A stretch of DNA of 64,000 bases, taken from positions 1-64,000 of the forward strand of contig NZ_FNJO01000007.1 in assembly GCF_900104095.1 (NCBI RefSeq), in the 5' to 3' direction. Below the pieces are notes generated by a model. That model was not told the DNA's origin, did no database searches, and saw only the letters and a program-made list of their open reading frames with translations. Positions within the stretch are counted from its first letter, which is position 1; every line of letters starts with the position of its first letter. The translations under genes and the position numbers were made by a program. This document shows, piece by piece, positions 39,791 to 48,821 of this stretch. The DNA comes from Ralstonia sp. 25mfcol4.1. Its GTDB lineage: Bacteria; Pseudomonadota; Gammaproteobacteria; Burkholderiales; Burkholderiaceae.

Positions 39791-41212
39791 ATGCCCACAT
39801 TGACGACAGACCGTGAACGGGCGCCCGCGCGCCAGATCGACACCGATCCGTGCCGCCGCCGATGGGCCGCGATGATGATGGCTGCCGTCTCGATGGCGGC
39901 CGTGCTGGCCGGGGCGATGCATCCGGCCATGGCGCAGGACGCCGGCCCGCCGCCCGCCGCGCGCACGTTGCGCCTGATGGCCGGCGCACAGCAGGAGATC
40001 AAGCCCGGTCAGGCGCTGGAGCGCGTGGCCGTGGGCAACCCCGCCGTGGCCGATGCGCTGCTGCTCAAGCAACGCAATGGATCGCCCACCGTGCTGGTGG
40101 TGGCAAAGAAGCCGGGCGTGACCGACATGATGGTCTGGAGCCGCAATGCGGCGCCGTTGACCTACAGCGTGCAGGTCGATGCCGTGGCGCCGGATGCCGA
40201 TGGCGCGCAGGTGGACCTGTCCGCCGCCGGCGCCACCATCCGGGGCGAATTGCCCGACGCCGCAGCCGCCGCGCGCACGCAGCAGGCGGCGAGGGCGGCG
40301 GTGGGCGGGCCGGACGGCAAGGGCGGCGTGGTGATCGACCGCTCGGTGGTGCCGGTGTCGAACACCGTGCAGGTCGATGTGAAGGTGGTGGAAATCAGCA
40401 AGACCGTGCTGAAGGAAGTAGGGCTCAATTTCGTCAAGAGCAGCGGCGGTTTCACGTTCGGGCAGTTCAGCCCGACGTCGCTGACAAAGGCCACGATCGG
40501 CCCGTCGCCGTCGTTTGAAGGCGCGTTGCCGATGAGCAGTGCGTTCAACCTGGTGGCGGCCTGGGCCAAGGAGGGCATCTTCGCCAACCTGAGCCTGCTG
40601 GAAAGCAATGGCCTGGTCAGGGTGCTGGCCGAGCCAAGCCTGGTGACGCTGTCGGGCCAGAGCGCGAGCTTCCTGGCGGGCGGCGAGATTCCCATCCCGG
40701 TGCCGCAGGCGCTGGGCACCACGACGATCCAGTTCAAGCCGTTCGGCATCGGCCTGACGGTGTCGCCGACGGTGATGTCGAAGTCGCGCATCGCGCTGAA
40801 GGTGGCGCCCGAAGCCAGCGATCTCGATCCGTCGCGCGGCATCAGCATCAACGGGGCGTCGGTGCCGGCCATCGTCACGCGGCGCGCCGATACCACGGTG
40901 GAACTGGGCGACGGCGAGAGCTTCGTGATCGGCGGGCTGGTCAGCCGCAACACGGTCAGCAACGTGAGCAAGGTGCCGTTCCTGGGTGACCTGCCGATCA
41001 TCGGCAGCTTCTTCAAGAACCTGAACTTCCACCAGGAGGACCGCGAACTGATGATCGTGGTCACGCCGCGCCTGGTGAAGCCGCTGGCGCGGGATTCCCA
41101 GGCCGCGGCAAACGTGGCCAATGACGGGCGCACGAGCGCCAGCCCCAACGTCTGGGGGCGCTTCGTGCTGGGCGAGTACGCAGACCCGACCCTGCCGGGT
41201 TTTTCGCGGTAG
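39791..41212 (+). CDS. rcpA: Tad pilus secretin CpaC/RcpA
   Basis: A 473-residue outer-membrane secretin. A signal peptide lies after a basic head (cleavage near MHPAMAQDA). An N-terminal pilus-assembly domain (LRLMAGAQQEIKPGQALERV) precedes the type II/III secretin domain, marked by VRVLAEPSLVTLSGQSASFLAGGEIPIPVPQ (given in short) and the C-terminal VPFLGDLPIIGSFFK and LMIVVTPRLVKPL. It forms the outer-membrane channel of the pilus. It is followed 9 bp later by tadZ. Confidence 0.94.
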   Translation: MPTLTTDRERAPARQIDTDPCRRRWAAMMMAAVSMAAVLAGAMHPAMAQDAGPPPAARTLRLMAGAQQEIKPGQALERVAVGNPAVADALLLKQRNGSPTVLVVAKKPGVTDMMVWSRNAAPLTYSVQVDAVAPDADGAQVDLSAAGATIRGELPDAAAAARTQQAARAAVGGPDGKGGVVIDRSVVPVSNTVQVDVKVVEISKTVLKEVGLNFVKSSGGFTFGQFSPTSLTKATIGPSPSFEGALPMSSAFNLVAAWAKEGIFANLSLLESNGLVRVLAEPSLVTLSGQSASFLAGGEIPIPVPQALGTTTIQFKPFGIGLTVSPTVMSKSRIALKVAPEASDLDPSRGISINGASVPAIVTRRADTTVELGDGESFVIGGLVSRNTVSNVSKVPFLGDLPIIGSFFKNLNFHQEDRELMIVVTPRLVKPLARDSQAAANVANDGRTSASPNVWGRFVLGEYADPTLPGFSR

Positions 41213-41221
41213 CGGCGGCAG

Positions 41222-42472
41222 ATGGAGCGAGTGACGAGGATGGATGCCTTCCTGCTGAACACCCGGCGCGAGAGCCTGCGCCAGTGGCTGGACCAGGCGC
41301 TGGGCGGCGCCGGCACGCTGGTGGCCGAGGACGGGGCGCAGGAAGCCTTTATCGAGCAGGTCGGGGCGGTTCGTCCCGGGCTGGTCTTCCTGGACTTCGG
41401 GGCGCCGCATGTCGAGGCATCGGCCCGGCTGGCCGAACAGGTGGCGCGGCTGTTTCCACACCTGCCTCTGGTGGCCGTCGGCAACGCCGGCGAGCCGCAG
41501 GCGATGCTGGCCGCGCTGCGCGCCGGCGTGCGGGACTTCATCGATTTGCGCGGCGCGCCGGCGCAGGCCACCGACGCCGTGCGGCGCCTGATGGTGCCCC
41601 GCGCGCAGGTGCGGCCCGTGACGCCCACGCACCGGCACGGCAAGATCGTGGCGCTGTTGGGGGCCAGGCCCGGCGTCGGCGTGAGCACGCTGGCCGTGAA
41701 TCTGGCCGCCAGCGTGCGCCAGCGCGCCGATGCAGGCGCCGCTGCCGAGGTGCTGCTGCTGGACCTGGGCCTGCCCGTGCGCGACGGCGCGCTCTACATG
41801 AACATCGCGCCCGAATTCCATTTCGTCGAGGCCGTGCGCAACCTGCGCCGCTTTGACCAGGTGTTCGTCGATACCGCGCTGGCGCGGCATGGCAGCGGCG
41901 TGTCGGTGCTGCCGCTGCCGGCCACGCTGGCCGAACTGCGCGATGTGTCGTTTTCCGAGGCGCTGGCGCTGCTGGACCGCCTGCGTGCTTTTTTCGACCT
42001 CCAGGTGATCGATCTCGGCGGATTCTCGAATGCCGAGTTCATGTCGCAGATCGTCAAGGCCGCAGATGCGGTGGTGATGGTGGCCGAGCAGAGTGTGGGC
42101 GCCATCGTTTCGGCCGCCGAACTGCTGCACGAGCTGAAAAAGCGCGAGATCGACCGCCCCGACCTGCATTTGATGGTGTCGCGCTTCGACCCCGAACTTG
42201 GCGTGGACGCGGCGCAGATCGCCGAACGCATCGGCGTGGCATCGGTCGATACGCTGCCCGACCGGCGTGCGGCGCTGGTGCAGGCCGCCAATCGCGGTGC
42301 GGTGCTGGCCGAGGCCGCACCGGCCGACCCCTACGTGCGCGCCCTGGGCGCGCTCATGGAACGGCTGGGCTACCGCGCGGAACAGACTTCCGAGCGCGGC
42401 ATCCTGGCCCGGATCAAGGAGAAGCTGCCCGAGGCATTGCGTGTTGCGCGCGTCGCACGGGCGGGGAACTGA
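41222..42472 (+). CDS. tadZ: TadZ/CpaE, ParA/MinD-like pilus localisation ATPase
   Basis: A 416-residue protein. The N-terminal domain (about 1-120) is receiver-like (VFLDFGAPHVEAS). The ParA-like domain has an atypical P-loop, LLGARPGVGVSTLAVNLAAS: the usual second Lys of the MinD loop is replaced by Val (GVGVST), as seen in several TadZ proteins thought not to hydrolyse ATP efficiently. LLLDLGLPV and LQVIDLGGFS follow. TadZ positions the pilus machinery at the cell pole. The ATG at 41240 is an alternative start. Confidence 0.9.
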   Translation: MERVTRMDAFLLNTRRESLRQWLDQALGGAGTLVAEDGAQEAFIEQVGAVRPGLVFLDFGAPHVEASARLAEQVARLFPHLPLVAVGNAGEPQAMLAALRAGVRDFIDLRGAPAQATDAVRRLMVPRAQVRPVTPTHRHGKIVALLGARPGVGVSTLAVNLAASVRQRADAGAAAEVLLLDLGLPVRDGALYMNIAPEFHFVEAVRNLRRFDQVFVDTALARHGSGVSVLPLPATLAELRDVSFSEALALLDRLRAFFDLQVIDLGGFSNAEFMSQIVKAADAVVMVAEQSVGAIVSAAELLHELKKREIDRPDLHLMVSRFDPELGVDAAQIAERIGVASVDTLPDRRAALVQAANRGAVLAEAAPADPYVRALGALMERLGYRAEQTSERGILARIKEKLPEALRVARVARAGN

Positions 42473-42473
42473 C

Positions 42474-43790
42474 ATGACCGAAGCCATCGAATTCTCGGAT
42501 AACGCCGCCGCCCCGTTTCCTGTTTCCCAGGAATTCCACAAGATCAAGGAAGCCGCCCACGAGCATCTGCTGACGCGGATCGAGGAACTTGGGGCGGAGT
42601 TCGGCCGCTGGACGCGCACCGCCATCCAGCGGTTTGTCGACCTGGAGCTGGAAAGCTTCACGCGCCTGCGCCGCATTCCGATCAACGAGGCCGAGCTGCA
42701 TCAGATTTCCGAGGCGCTGACCAAGGAACTGGCCGGCTTTGGCCCGATCGAGGACCTGCTGCACGACGTGGCCGTGGAAGACATCCTCGTGAACGGGCAT
42801 CTCGACGTCTACGTGTCGCGGCATGGCGTGCTGGAGCGCATCCCTGTTCGCTTTGCCGACAACGGCCACCTGTTGCGCATCGTGCGACGCATCCTGGCGC
42901 CGATCGGCCGGCGCCTGGACGAATCGAACCCGATGGTGGACGCGCGCCTGCCGGACGGCGGCCGCATCAACGTGATCATCCCCCCGCTGGCGCTGGCCGG
43001 CCCCGTGGTATCGATCCGCAAGTTCCGCAAGGACCCGCTGACGCCGGCCGACCTGCAGGCGCTGGGCACCATGAGCCCCGAGATCACGGAGCTGCTGGAG
43101 GCCGCGGTGCGGGCGCGCTGCAACATCCTGGTGAGCGGCGGCACGAGTTCGGGCAAGACGTCGCTGCTCAACGCGCTGGCCACGTTCATGCCATCGGGCG
43201 AGCGCGTGATCACGATCGAGGACACCGCCGAACTGGCGCTGAACCATCCGCACGTGGTGCGGCTGGAAAGCCGTCCCGGCGGCTTCGAGGGCACGGGCAC
43301 GGTCACCATCCGCGACCTGCTGCGCAACAGCCTGCGGATGCGCCCCGACCGCATCATCGTGGGCGAAGTGCGTGGCGGCGAGGTGCTGGAAATGCTGCAG
43401 GCCATGAGTACCGGCCACGACGGGTCGATGGGCACCATCCACGCCAGCAGCCCGCGCGAATGCCTGTACCGGCTCGAAATGCTGGCCGGCTTCGCCGGCT
43501 TCCAGGGCAGCGAGGTAAGCCTGCGCCGCCAGATTGCCAATGCCGTCGACTTCATCGTGCAGATCGGACGGCTGTCCAGCGGACGCCGGCGCATCCTGTC
43601 GATCACCGAAGTCACCGGGCTGGGCGACAACATCATTTCCACGCAGGAGCTGTACCGCTACGAGCCCGTCATCAACGCCGACGGCACCGAGACCGACCGC
43701 TGGCAGTCGCTTGGCATCCTGCCGCATTCGCCCAAGCTGGCGCGCATGCGTCCGGCAACCTTTGCACTGGACGACCGCTTTGATCTCTAG
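42474..43790 (+). CDS. tadA: Tad pilus assembly ATPase TadA/CpaF
   Basis: A 438-residue secretion ATPase. Walker A is GGTSSGKTS (residues 222-230), the Asp box is ITIEDTAEL, Walker B lies at MRPDRIIVGEVRGGE and the His box at GSMGTIHASSP. The N-terminal domain has the CpaF motif VEDILVNGHLDVYV. It powers Flp pilus extension and probably retraction. The start at 42474 lies 1 bp after the tadZ stop, and the end overlaps tadB by 11 bp. Confidence 0.96.
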   Translation: MTEAIEFSDNAAAPFPVSQEFHKIKEAAHEHLLTRIEELGAEFGRWTRTAIQRFVDLELESFTRLRRIPINEAELHQISEALTKELAGFGPIEDLLHDVAVEDILVNGHLDVYVSRHGVLERIPVRFADNGHLLRIVRRILAPIGRRLDESNPMVDARLPDGGRINVIIPPLALAGPVVSIRKFRKDPLTPADLQALGTMSPEITELLEAAVRARCNILVSGGTSSGKTSLLNALATFMPSGERVITIEDTAELALNHPHVVRLESRPGGFEGTGTVTIRDLLRNSLRMRPDRIIVGEVRGGEVLEMLQAMSTGHDGSMGTIHASSPRECLYRLEMLAGFAGFQGSEVSLRRQIANAVDFIVQIGRLSSGRRRILSITEVTGLGDNIISTQELYRYEPVINADGTETDRWQSLGILPHSPKLARMRPATFALDDRFDL

Positions 43791-44709
43791 CGCCAGCCTG
43801 TTCATCGCCACGTTTGCCCTGGTGCTGCTGGGTCTGGGCCTGCTGATGCTGGCTACGGCCCGTGGCAGGGCCAACGCCGAGCGCGCTCGCGCCCACCTGG
43901 CCGCGCAGACCGAACAGGTCCGTGCCCGCTATGCCTCGGCCACGGAACCCGAGCCGCACGGCGCCGCGCGCGACCTGCGACGTCGCTGGGCCGACCTGCT
44001 GCGCCGCGCCGACATGGCGCCGACGCGCGGCACGTACCTCCGCTGGGGCATGCCCATGCTATGCCTGGTCGTGGCCGGCGCGGGGGCGGGCGGTGCCATC
44101 GGCGCGGCGGCGATGCTGGTGGTTGCCGTGGCGACGGCGGCCTTCGTGCTGTGGCTGCGCATCAGCCGGCTCAGGAACCGGATGCTGCGCCAGTTGCCGG
44201 GATTCCTCGATGGCGTGGTGCGGCTGATGACAATCGGCAGCAGCGTGCCGGCCGCGTTCCAGAACTCGGTGGCCAATACCGAGCCGCCGCTGCGCCAATG
44301 CCTCGTGCAGGCCATCCACCTGCAGCGGGCCGGCAAGGAACTGGATCAGGCCGTGATGCAGATGGGCCGCGCCTACGACCTGGACGAACTGGTCATCGTG
44401 TCGTCGGTGCTGCGGCTGTCGCAGCGATATGGCGGACGCGCCGATGTGGTGATGGAGCGTACCGCCACGTTCATGCGCGACCGCGAGGAAGCGCAGCGCG
44501 AACTGATGGCGCTGTCGGCCGAGACGCGCCTGTCCGCCTGGGTGCTCGGCCTGTTGCCGCTGGTGGTGGCGGGCGGGCTGTTCATGATGAACGCCGGCTA
44601 CATCATGATGATGTGGAAGGACCCCACCGGCCGCATGATGCTGCTGGGCGCGGCCGGGCTCGAAGTGGCCGGCATCCTGATGCTGTACCGGCTGGCAAAG
44701 TCCATCTAG
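43780..44709 (+). CDS. tadB: Tad inner-membrane platform protein TadB
   Basis: A 309-residue T2SSF-domain protein. An N-terminal helix (ATFALVLLGLGLLMLATA), a double helix (MPMLCLVVAGAGAGGAIGAA) and two C-terminal helices (WVLGLLPLVVAGGLFMMNAG) frame the cytoplasmic T2SSF domain RQLPGFLDGVVRLMTIGSSV. The reading frame opens at TTG 43780, overlapping tadA by 11 bp; no suitable ATG occurs before the first helix. It forms the platform with TadC and TadA. Confidence 0.91.
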   Translation: MISSASLFIATFALVLLGLGLLMLATARGRANAERARAHLAAQTEQVRARYASATEPEPHGAARDLRRRWADLLRRADMAPTRGTYLRWGMPMLCLVVAGAGAGGAIGAAAMLVVAVATAAFVLWLRISRLRNRMLRQLPGFLDGVVRLMTIGSSVPAAFQNSVANTEPPLRQCLVQAIHLQRAGKELDQAVMQMGRAYDLDELVIVSSVLRLSQRYGGRADVVMERTATFMRDREEAQRELMALSAETRLSAWVLGLLPLVVAGGLFMMNAGYIMMMWKDPTGRMMLLGAAGLEVAGILMLYRLAKSI

Positions 44710-44721
44710 GAGCCCACGGCC

Positions 44722-45861
44722 ATGCAGATGGATGCCACCACCCTAATTTCCGCGAGCCTGGCTGCAGCCGCGATGGCGCTCCTGGTGCTGGCCTGGCCGC
44801 TGCTGCGGCAATGGCGGCAGCGGCGCGAGGCCGCACGGACCATCGACGCCGCGCTGCAGCGGCAGGCTACACATGGCGCACCCGTGGCGCCGGGCGAAGC
44901 CGCCCCGGGCCATCCACAAACAGCCGGGGCCGTGGCACAGGCGACGGCCACCGCATCGTCGGCCGCAGCAGCTTCGGCTGTGCCGCACATGTCGGCGCGC
45001 GCGGCAGCGGCCGCCGCCGCGCTCGGGCAAGCGCCTGCGCGGCCAGCTGCGACAGTCGGGCCAGCGCCTGCCACGCTCGGCGCCAGGCTCGGTGCGGCCT
45101 TCGGCGACCGCTTCAACCAGTCCTGGCTGGAGTCGCGCCTTGGCCGTGCGGTGGTCGCCGCGGAGGAACAGTTGCTGCTGGAGCAGTGCGGCTTTTATGG
45201 CCTGCAGCCGCGCGCCATATTTGGCGGCCTGCGATTGCTGGTGCCTGCCGCGCTGGCGGGCGCCGTGCTGCTCTGGCGGATCGACGGCGCGACGTTGCAG
45301 GCGTTGGCCTGGGGGTTCTCCACGTTCGCGACGGCGTACCTGCTGCCGAAGATCGTATTGCGCCGCTGGGCGGCCAACCGCCAGCGCGAAGTGGCCGAGG
45401 AGTTGCCGGTGCTGATCGACATGCTGCGGCTGCTGCAGGGCGTGGGGCTGTCGATCGACCAGAGCCTGCAGGTCATCGTCACCGAGTTCGGCGCGATGCT
45501 GCGCGTGCTGGGGCCCGAGCTGCAGCGCGCCAACCAGCAGTTTGCCTCGGGCCGGTCGCGGGAACAGACGCTGCAGCGCATCGGCAAGCTGTTCGACGAC
45601 GAAGACCTGAAGAGCCTGATCACGCTGCTGACGCAGGTGGACAAGCACGGCGGCGCGGTGCAGGAGCCGCTGCGCCAGTTTGGCGAGCGGCTGCAGGTGG
45701 CCCGCAAGGCGCGCATGAAGGACAAGATCGGCCGGCTGACCGTGAAGATGACCGGCGTGATGGTGGTCAGCCTGCTGCCGGTGCTGCTGATCCTGACGGC
45801 GGGGCCCGGCTTCCTGGGCGTGATCCGGATGCTGGCCCGCATGAACGGAGGACATGGATGA
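44722..45861 (+). CDS. tadC: Tad inner-membrane platform protein TadC
   Basis: A 379-residue T2SSF-domain protein. The core is EELPVLIDMLRLLQGVGLSI with three membrane helices, ending GVMVVSLLPVLLILTAGPGF. An Ala/Pro/Gly-rich stretch at about residues 45-115, between the first helix and the domain, is longer than in typical TadC (about 290-330 residues) and looks disordered. GGAG precedes the ATG. Its stop overlaps the tadD start (ATGA). Confidence 0.9.
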   Translation: MQMDATTLISASLAAAAMALLVLAWPLLRQWRQRREAARTIDAALQRQATHGAPVAPGEAAPGHPQTAGAVAQATATASSAAAASAVPHMSARAAAAAAALGQAPARPAATVGPAPATLGARLGAAFGDRFNQSWLESRLGRAVVAAEEQLLLEQCGFYGLQPRAIFGGLRLLVPAALAGAVLLWRIDGATLQALAWGFSTFATAYLLPKIVLRRWAANRQREVAEELPVLIDMLRLLQGVGLSIDQSLQVIVTEFGAMLRVLGPELQRANQQFASGRSREQTLQRIGKLFDDEDLKSLITLLTQVDKHGGAVQEPLRQFGERLQVARKARMKDKIGRLTVKMTGVMVVSLLPVLLILTAGPGFLGVIRMLARMNGGHG

Positions 45862-46706
45862 CAAGACACTCCCACCCGCTGCTGGCAGTCTCGCTCGCGG
45901 TGGCCATGGCATTGCTGGGCGGCTGCGCCAGCACGCCCAACAGTGCCGACGCCATGGCACGCCAGGCCGATGCGCAGATCGAACTGGCCCGCCTGCAGGA
46001 CAAGGCCGCACGCGCCGAGTACAACGACCAGAACGTGTACCTGGGCCTGATCGGCAAGATGCAGCAGGAAGGCATGTACTACGCGTCGCTGGCCCATATC
46101 GACGCGTACCAGCAGAAGTACGGCAGCAGCACGGCGCTGCAGGTGCTGCGCGCCGATGCGCTGCGCGAGACCGGCCAGGACGACGCGGCGCTGCAGGCCT
46201 ATCGAGACCTGCTGAACACCGATCGCGCCGCGCGCGCGCGCCACGGCATCGGGCTGGTGCTGGGCCGGCAGGGCGATTTCATGCGCGCCGCCGTGGAATT
46301 GCGCCAGGCGGCGCTGCTTGAGCCGGTCAACGCGCAGGTGGCCAACGACCTGGGCTATGCGCTGATGCGTGGTGGCGCGCTGCAGGATGCGCGCGTGCCG
46401 GTGATGCAGGCGCTGGAACTGGACGCCAACAATCCGCGCGTCATCAGCAATGCCGTGGTGTGGATGCTGGCCAGCGGCAAGCGGAGCGAGGCCACTGCGA
46501 TGATGCAGCGTGCCGCGATGCCGGACGCCACGCGCGCCGCCATCCGCAAGGAAGCAGACCGCGTGACCCGCGCCGCGCAGGGGCGCGACAAGACGGCGCC
46601 ACGGGGCACCGTCCATCCGAATCCCGCCGCGATTCCGATGCCGGATCCCAATGCGAACGCGGCCGCCGCGCAGTCCGTGGCGCTCAATGCAGGAGCCAGA
46701 CCATGA
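45858..46706 (+). CDS. tadD: TadD-like TPR lipoprotein
   Basis: A 282-residue lipoprotein with lipobox LLGGC (Cys23). Tetratricopeptide repeats cover about residues 65-215 (ALQAYRDLLNTDRAARARHG, AAVELRQAALLEPVNAQVAN, DLGYALMRGGALQDARVPVM). The tail is Pro/Ala/Asn-rich. TadD is the pilotin-like factor needed for secretin assembly in Tad systems. It is translationally coupled to tadC and overlaps the DUF3613 gene by 4 bp. Confidence 0.9.
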   Translation: MTRHSHPLLAVSLAVAMALLGGCASTPNSADAMARQADAQIELARLQDKAARAEYNDQNVYLGLIGKMQQEGMYYASLAHIDAYQQKYGSSTALQVLRADALRETGQDDAALQAYRDLLNTDRAARARHGIGLVLGRQGDFMRAAVELRQAALLEPVNAQVANDLGYALMRGGALQDARVPVMQALELDANNPRVISNAVVWMLASGKRSEATAMMQRAAMPDATRAAIRKEADRVTRAAQGRDKTAPRGTVHPNPAAIPMPDPNANAAAAQSVALNAGARP

Positions 46707-47050
46707 TCCTTTCCCCGTTTGCGCCGCGCCTGGCCAGGATGGCGGCGCTGGCCGCGCTGGCCGCGCTGGCTGCCGCGGCGCCGGCCATGGCCCAGCAGCC
46801 CACCGCGCCCGCCGAGGTGCGTCCCGCCAACGACGTGGCGGTGGGCGATACCACGCGCAGCCTGCTCGACATCCAGCGCAGCGGATCGCAGGCCGGCCCG
46901 CAGCAACCGTTGACCGGCGACCAGGCCGCGCTGGGGTACGCGCGCTACATGCGCAGCTTCACCCATCCGCTGCCCGAGTTCTTTTCGACGATTTCCACAG
47001 GTAGCCCGCTGCGCGGCGGCGCGGGCAGCCAGCCGATGAACGGGCAATAG
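46703..47050 (+). CDS. DUF3613 domain protein of the Tad locus
   Basis: A 115-residue exported protein. A signal peptide (MAALAALAALAAAAPAMA) ends near residue 30. The mature part contains VGDTTRSLLDIQRSGSQAGP and QAALGYARYMRSFTHPLPEFF, the DUF3613 pattern, found in Tad loci of Burkholderiales. Function is undefined; a periplasmic assembly role is likely. Its ATG overlaps the tadD stop. Confidence 0.84.
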   Translation: MILSPFAPRLARMAALAALAALAAAAPAMAQQPTAPAEVRPANDVAVGDTTRSLLDIQRSGSQAGPQQPLTGDQAALGYARYMRSFTHPLPEFFSTISTGSPLRGGAGSQPMNGQ

Positions 47051-47059
47051 CCACACGCC

Positions 47060-48808
47060 ATGCCGCATCGGGCCGATCTCCATCGCCAGCGTGGCGCCAT
47101 CAGCCTGATGGCCGCCGTACTGATCGCCACCGTGGTCATCGGTGCCATGGTGTCGATCGATGTCGGCTTCGTGTTTTACAGCCAGCGGCAGTTGCAGAAG
47201 GCGGTGGACCTGGCGGCGCTGTCCGGCGCCCAGCAGCTCAAGCGGGCCGATGACCTGCCCACCACCACGGCCAACGTGATGGCGTCCGTGACGGCGGCGG
47301 CCAGCCAGAACGGCTATCGCGGTGCGGTGGGCCCGGACTGTGCCGACGCGGCGGCCGGCGCTGGCGACGGCATGCGCACGTGCCTGGGCGTGTGGGACCC
47401 GGCCGATGCCGCGAACGGCGACACCGTGCGCCACTTCAACGCGGGCTACGACGCGGCGACGCTATCGCCCAACGCCGTGCGCGTGCAAGGGACGCTGACG
47501 GTGCCGCTGCTGTTCGTGCTGCCCGGCGGCACGTCGCGCCAGCTGCATGCCGAGGCCATCGCGGCGGCCAGCCCGCCGGTGGCGTCGTTTTCGCTGGGGA
47601 GCGGGTTGTTGAACCTGAACTCGGCAAGCGGCGTGCTGGGCCTGCTGCTGGGCAATACGGTGAATCTTTCGGTGGCCGACTGGAACGGACTGGTCAATGC
47701 CAACGTCACGCTGGAGCAGCTGAGGCTCCAGCTTGGCGTGGGAACGGTCGATGCGCTGATGAACACCACGCTGTCGATCCGCGAGTTCTACGCGCTGGTA
47801 CTCAATGCGGCCGGGCGGCAGGCACTGCTGGGTGCGGCGCTGGGCAGCCCCGAGACGCAGCTCGGCCTGAACGGGCTCGGGACCAATCTGACGCTGGCGC
47901 GGTTGCTGGATCTCGGCGTGCTCACGCCAGCCGCGTCGTCGGCGGCCGAAGTGGGTCTGAACGTGGCATCGCTGCTGACCACCGCCGCCTATGTGGCGCG
48001 CGGCAGCAGCGCGGTGGCACTCAATATTCCGAATCTGAACGTGCCGTTGCAACCGGTGGGCAGCGCCACTGCCGCGGCATCGCTGACCATTATCGATCCG
48101 CCCAAGGTAGCGGTGGGCCCGGCGAAGCAACTGCCCGACGGCAGCTGGAAGACGACGGCTTCCACCGCGCAGCTCGGCCTCAACCTGGCCGTGCATGCCA
48201 ATATTGGCTTGCCGCCGCTGGTGTCGGCCAGCTTCGACCTGCCGCTGCTGCTCAAGGTTGCGCAGGCGAAGGCGGACCTGACCGCCTTGCGGTGCGCCGC
48301 CACGCCAGACCAGCGGACCGCCACCATCAGGGTGGACCCAAGCCTGATGGTGGCATGCCTGACGGAAAACAAGCTGCAATGCACGTCGTCCAGCCAGCTG
48401 AGGCTGGGCACCGTCAGTGTCTTGACGCTGCCGGTGCCGCTGATTCCGGGCAGCTCGACGCAGGCAGACCTGATCGCCCACCCGACCCTGCAGACCGCAT
48501 CGACCGCCACCGGCACGGATCTGGTGCTGCACCCTGGCGCCAATGCCTCCACGTCGGCGGCCGCGCCGGTGAGCCGCACCGTCGGCGATCTCCTGCGGAA
48601 TCTCAACCCTGTTCTTTCCGTCGATGTGCTGGGCCTCAAGGGGCTGAGCATCGCCCCGGGGGAGCTGCTCACGCCGCTGATTGATCCGCTGGGGCCGTTG
48701 ATCGACGGGGTGGCAGGCTGGCTGCTGGCCACGCTGGGCATCGATATCGCCAACGCCAACGTCCGGCTCAACAGCGTGGACTGCAACAACGCCGAACTTG
48801 TGTACTGA
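47060..48808 (+). CDS. tadG: TadG-like minor pseudopilin/adhesin
   Basis: A 582-residue protein. The N-terminus HRQRGAISLMAAVLIATVVI is the TadG-type leader with a long membrane helix, followed by DVGFVFYSQRQLQKAVDLAA (the Tad_G motif, LAALSGAQ). The remaining 500 residues are a Leu/Gly/Ala/Asn-rich periplasmic or surface domain with scattered cysteines (ADC, TCLG, LRCA, ACL, QCT, DCNN). The usual von Willebrand domain of some TadG proteins is not evident. It probably caps or anchors the pilus. It lies 9 bp after DUF3613 and 13 bp before the activator gene. Confidence 0.86.
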   Translation: MPHRADLHRQRGAISLMAAVLIATVVIGAMVSIDVGFVFYSQRQLQKAVDLAALSGAQQLKRADDLPTTTANVMASVTAAASQNGYRGAVGPDCADAAAGAGDGMRTCLGVWDPADAANGDTVRHFNAGYDAATLSPNAVRVQGTLTVPLLFVLPGGTSRQLHAEAIAAASPPVASFSLGSGLLNLNSASGVLGLLLGNTVNLSVADWNGLVNANVTLEQLRLQLGVGTVDALMNTTLSIREFYALVLNAAGRQALLGAALGSPETQLGLNGLGTNLTLARLLDLGVLTPAASSAAEVGLNVASLLTTAAYVARGSSAVALNIPNLNVPLQPVGSATAAASLTIIDPPKVAVGPAKQLPDGSWKTTASTAQLGLNLAVHANIGLPPLVSASFDLPLLLKVAQAKADLTALRCAATPDQRTATIRVDPSLMVACLTENKLQCTSSSQLRLGTVSVLTLPVPLIPGSSTQADLIAHPTLQTASTATGTDLVLHPGANASTSAAAPVSRTVGDLLRNLNPVLSVDVLGLKGLSIAPGELLTPLIDPLGPLIDGVAGWLLATLGIDIANANVRLNSVDCNNAELVY

Positions 48809-48821
48809 ATCCTGAACCATC

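Noticed and set aside
39320..42685. A 1121-codon open frame on the minus strand across rcpC, rcpA and tadZ
   Set aside because: It is antisense to three intact Tad genes. Composition (His/Arg/Gln-rich) is that of a GC-rich shadow frame and no domain is visible.
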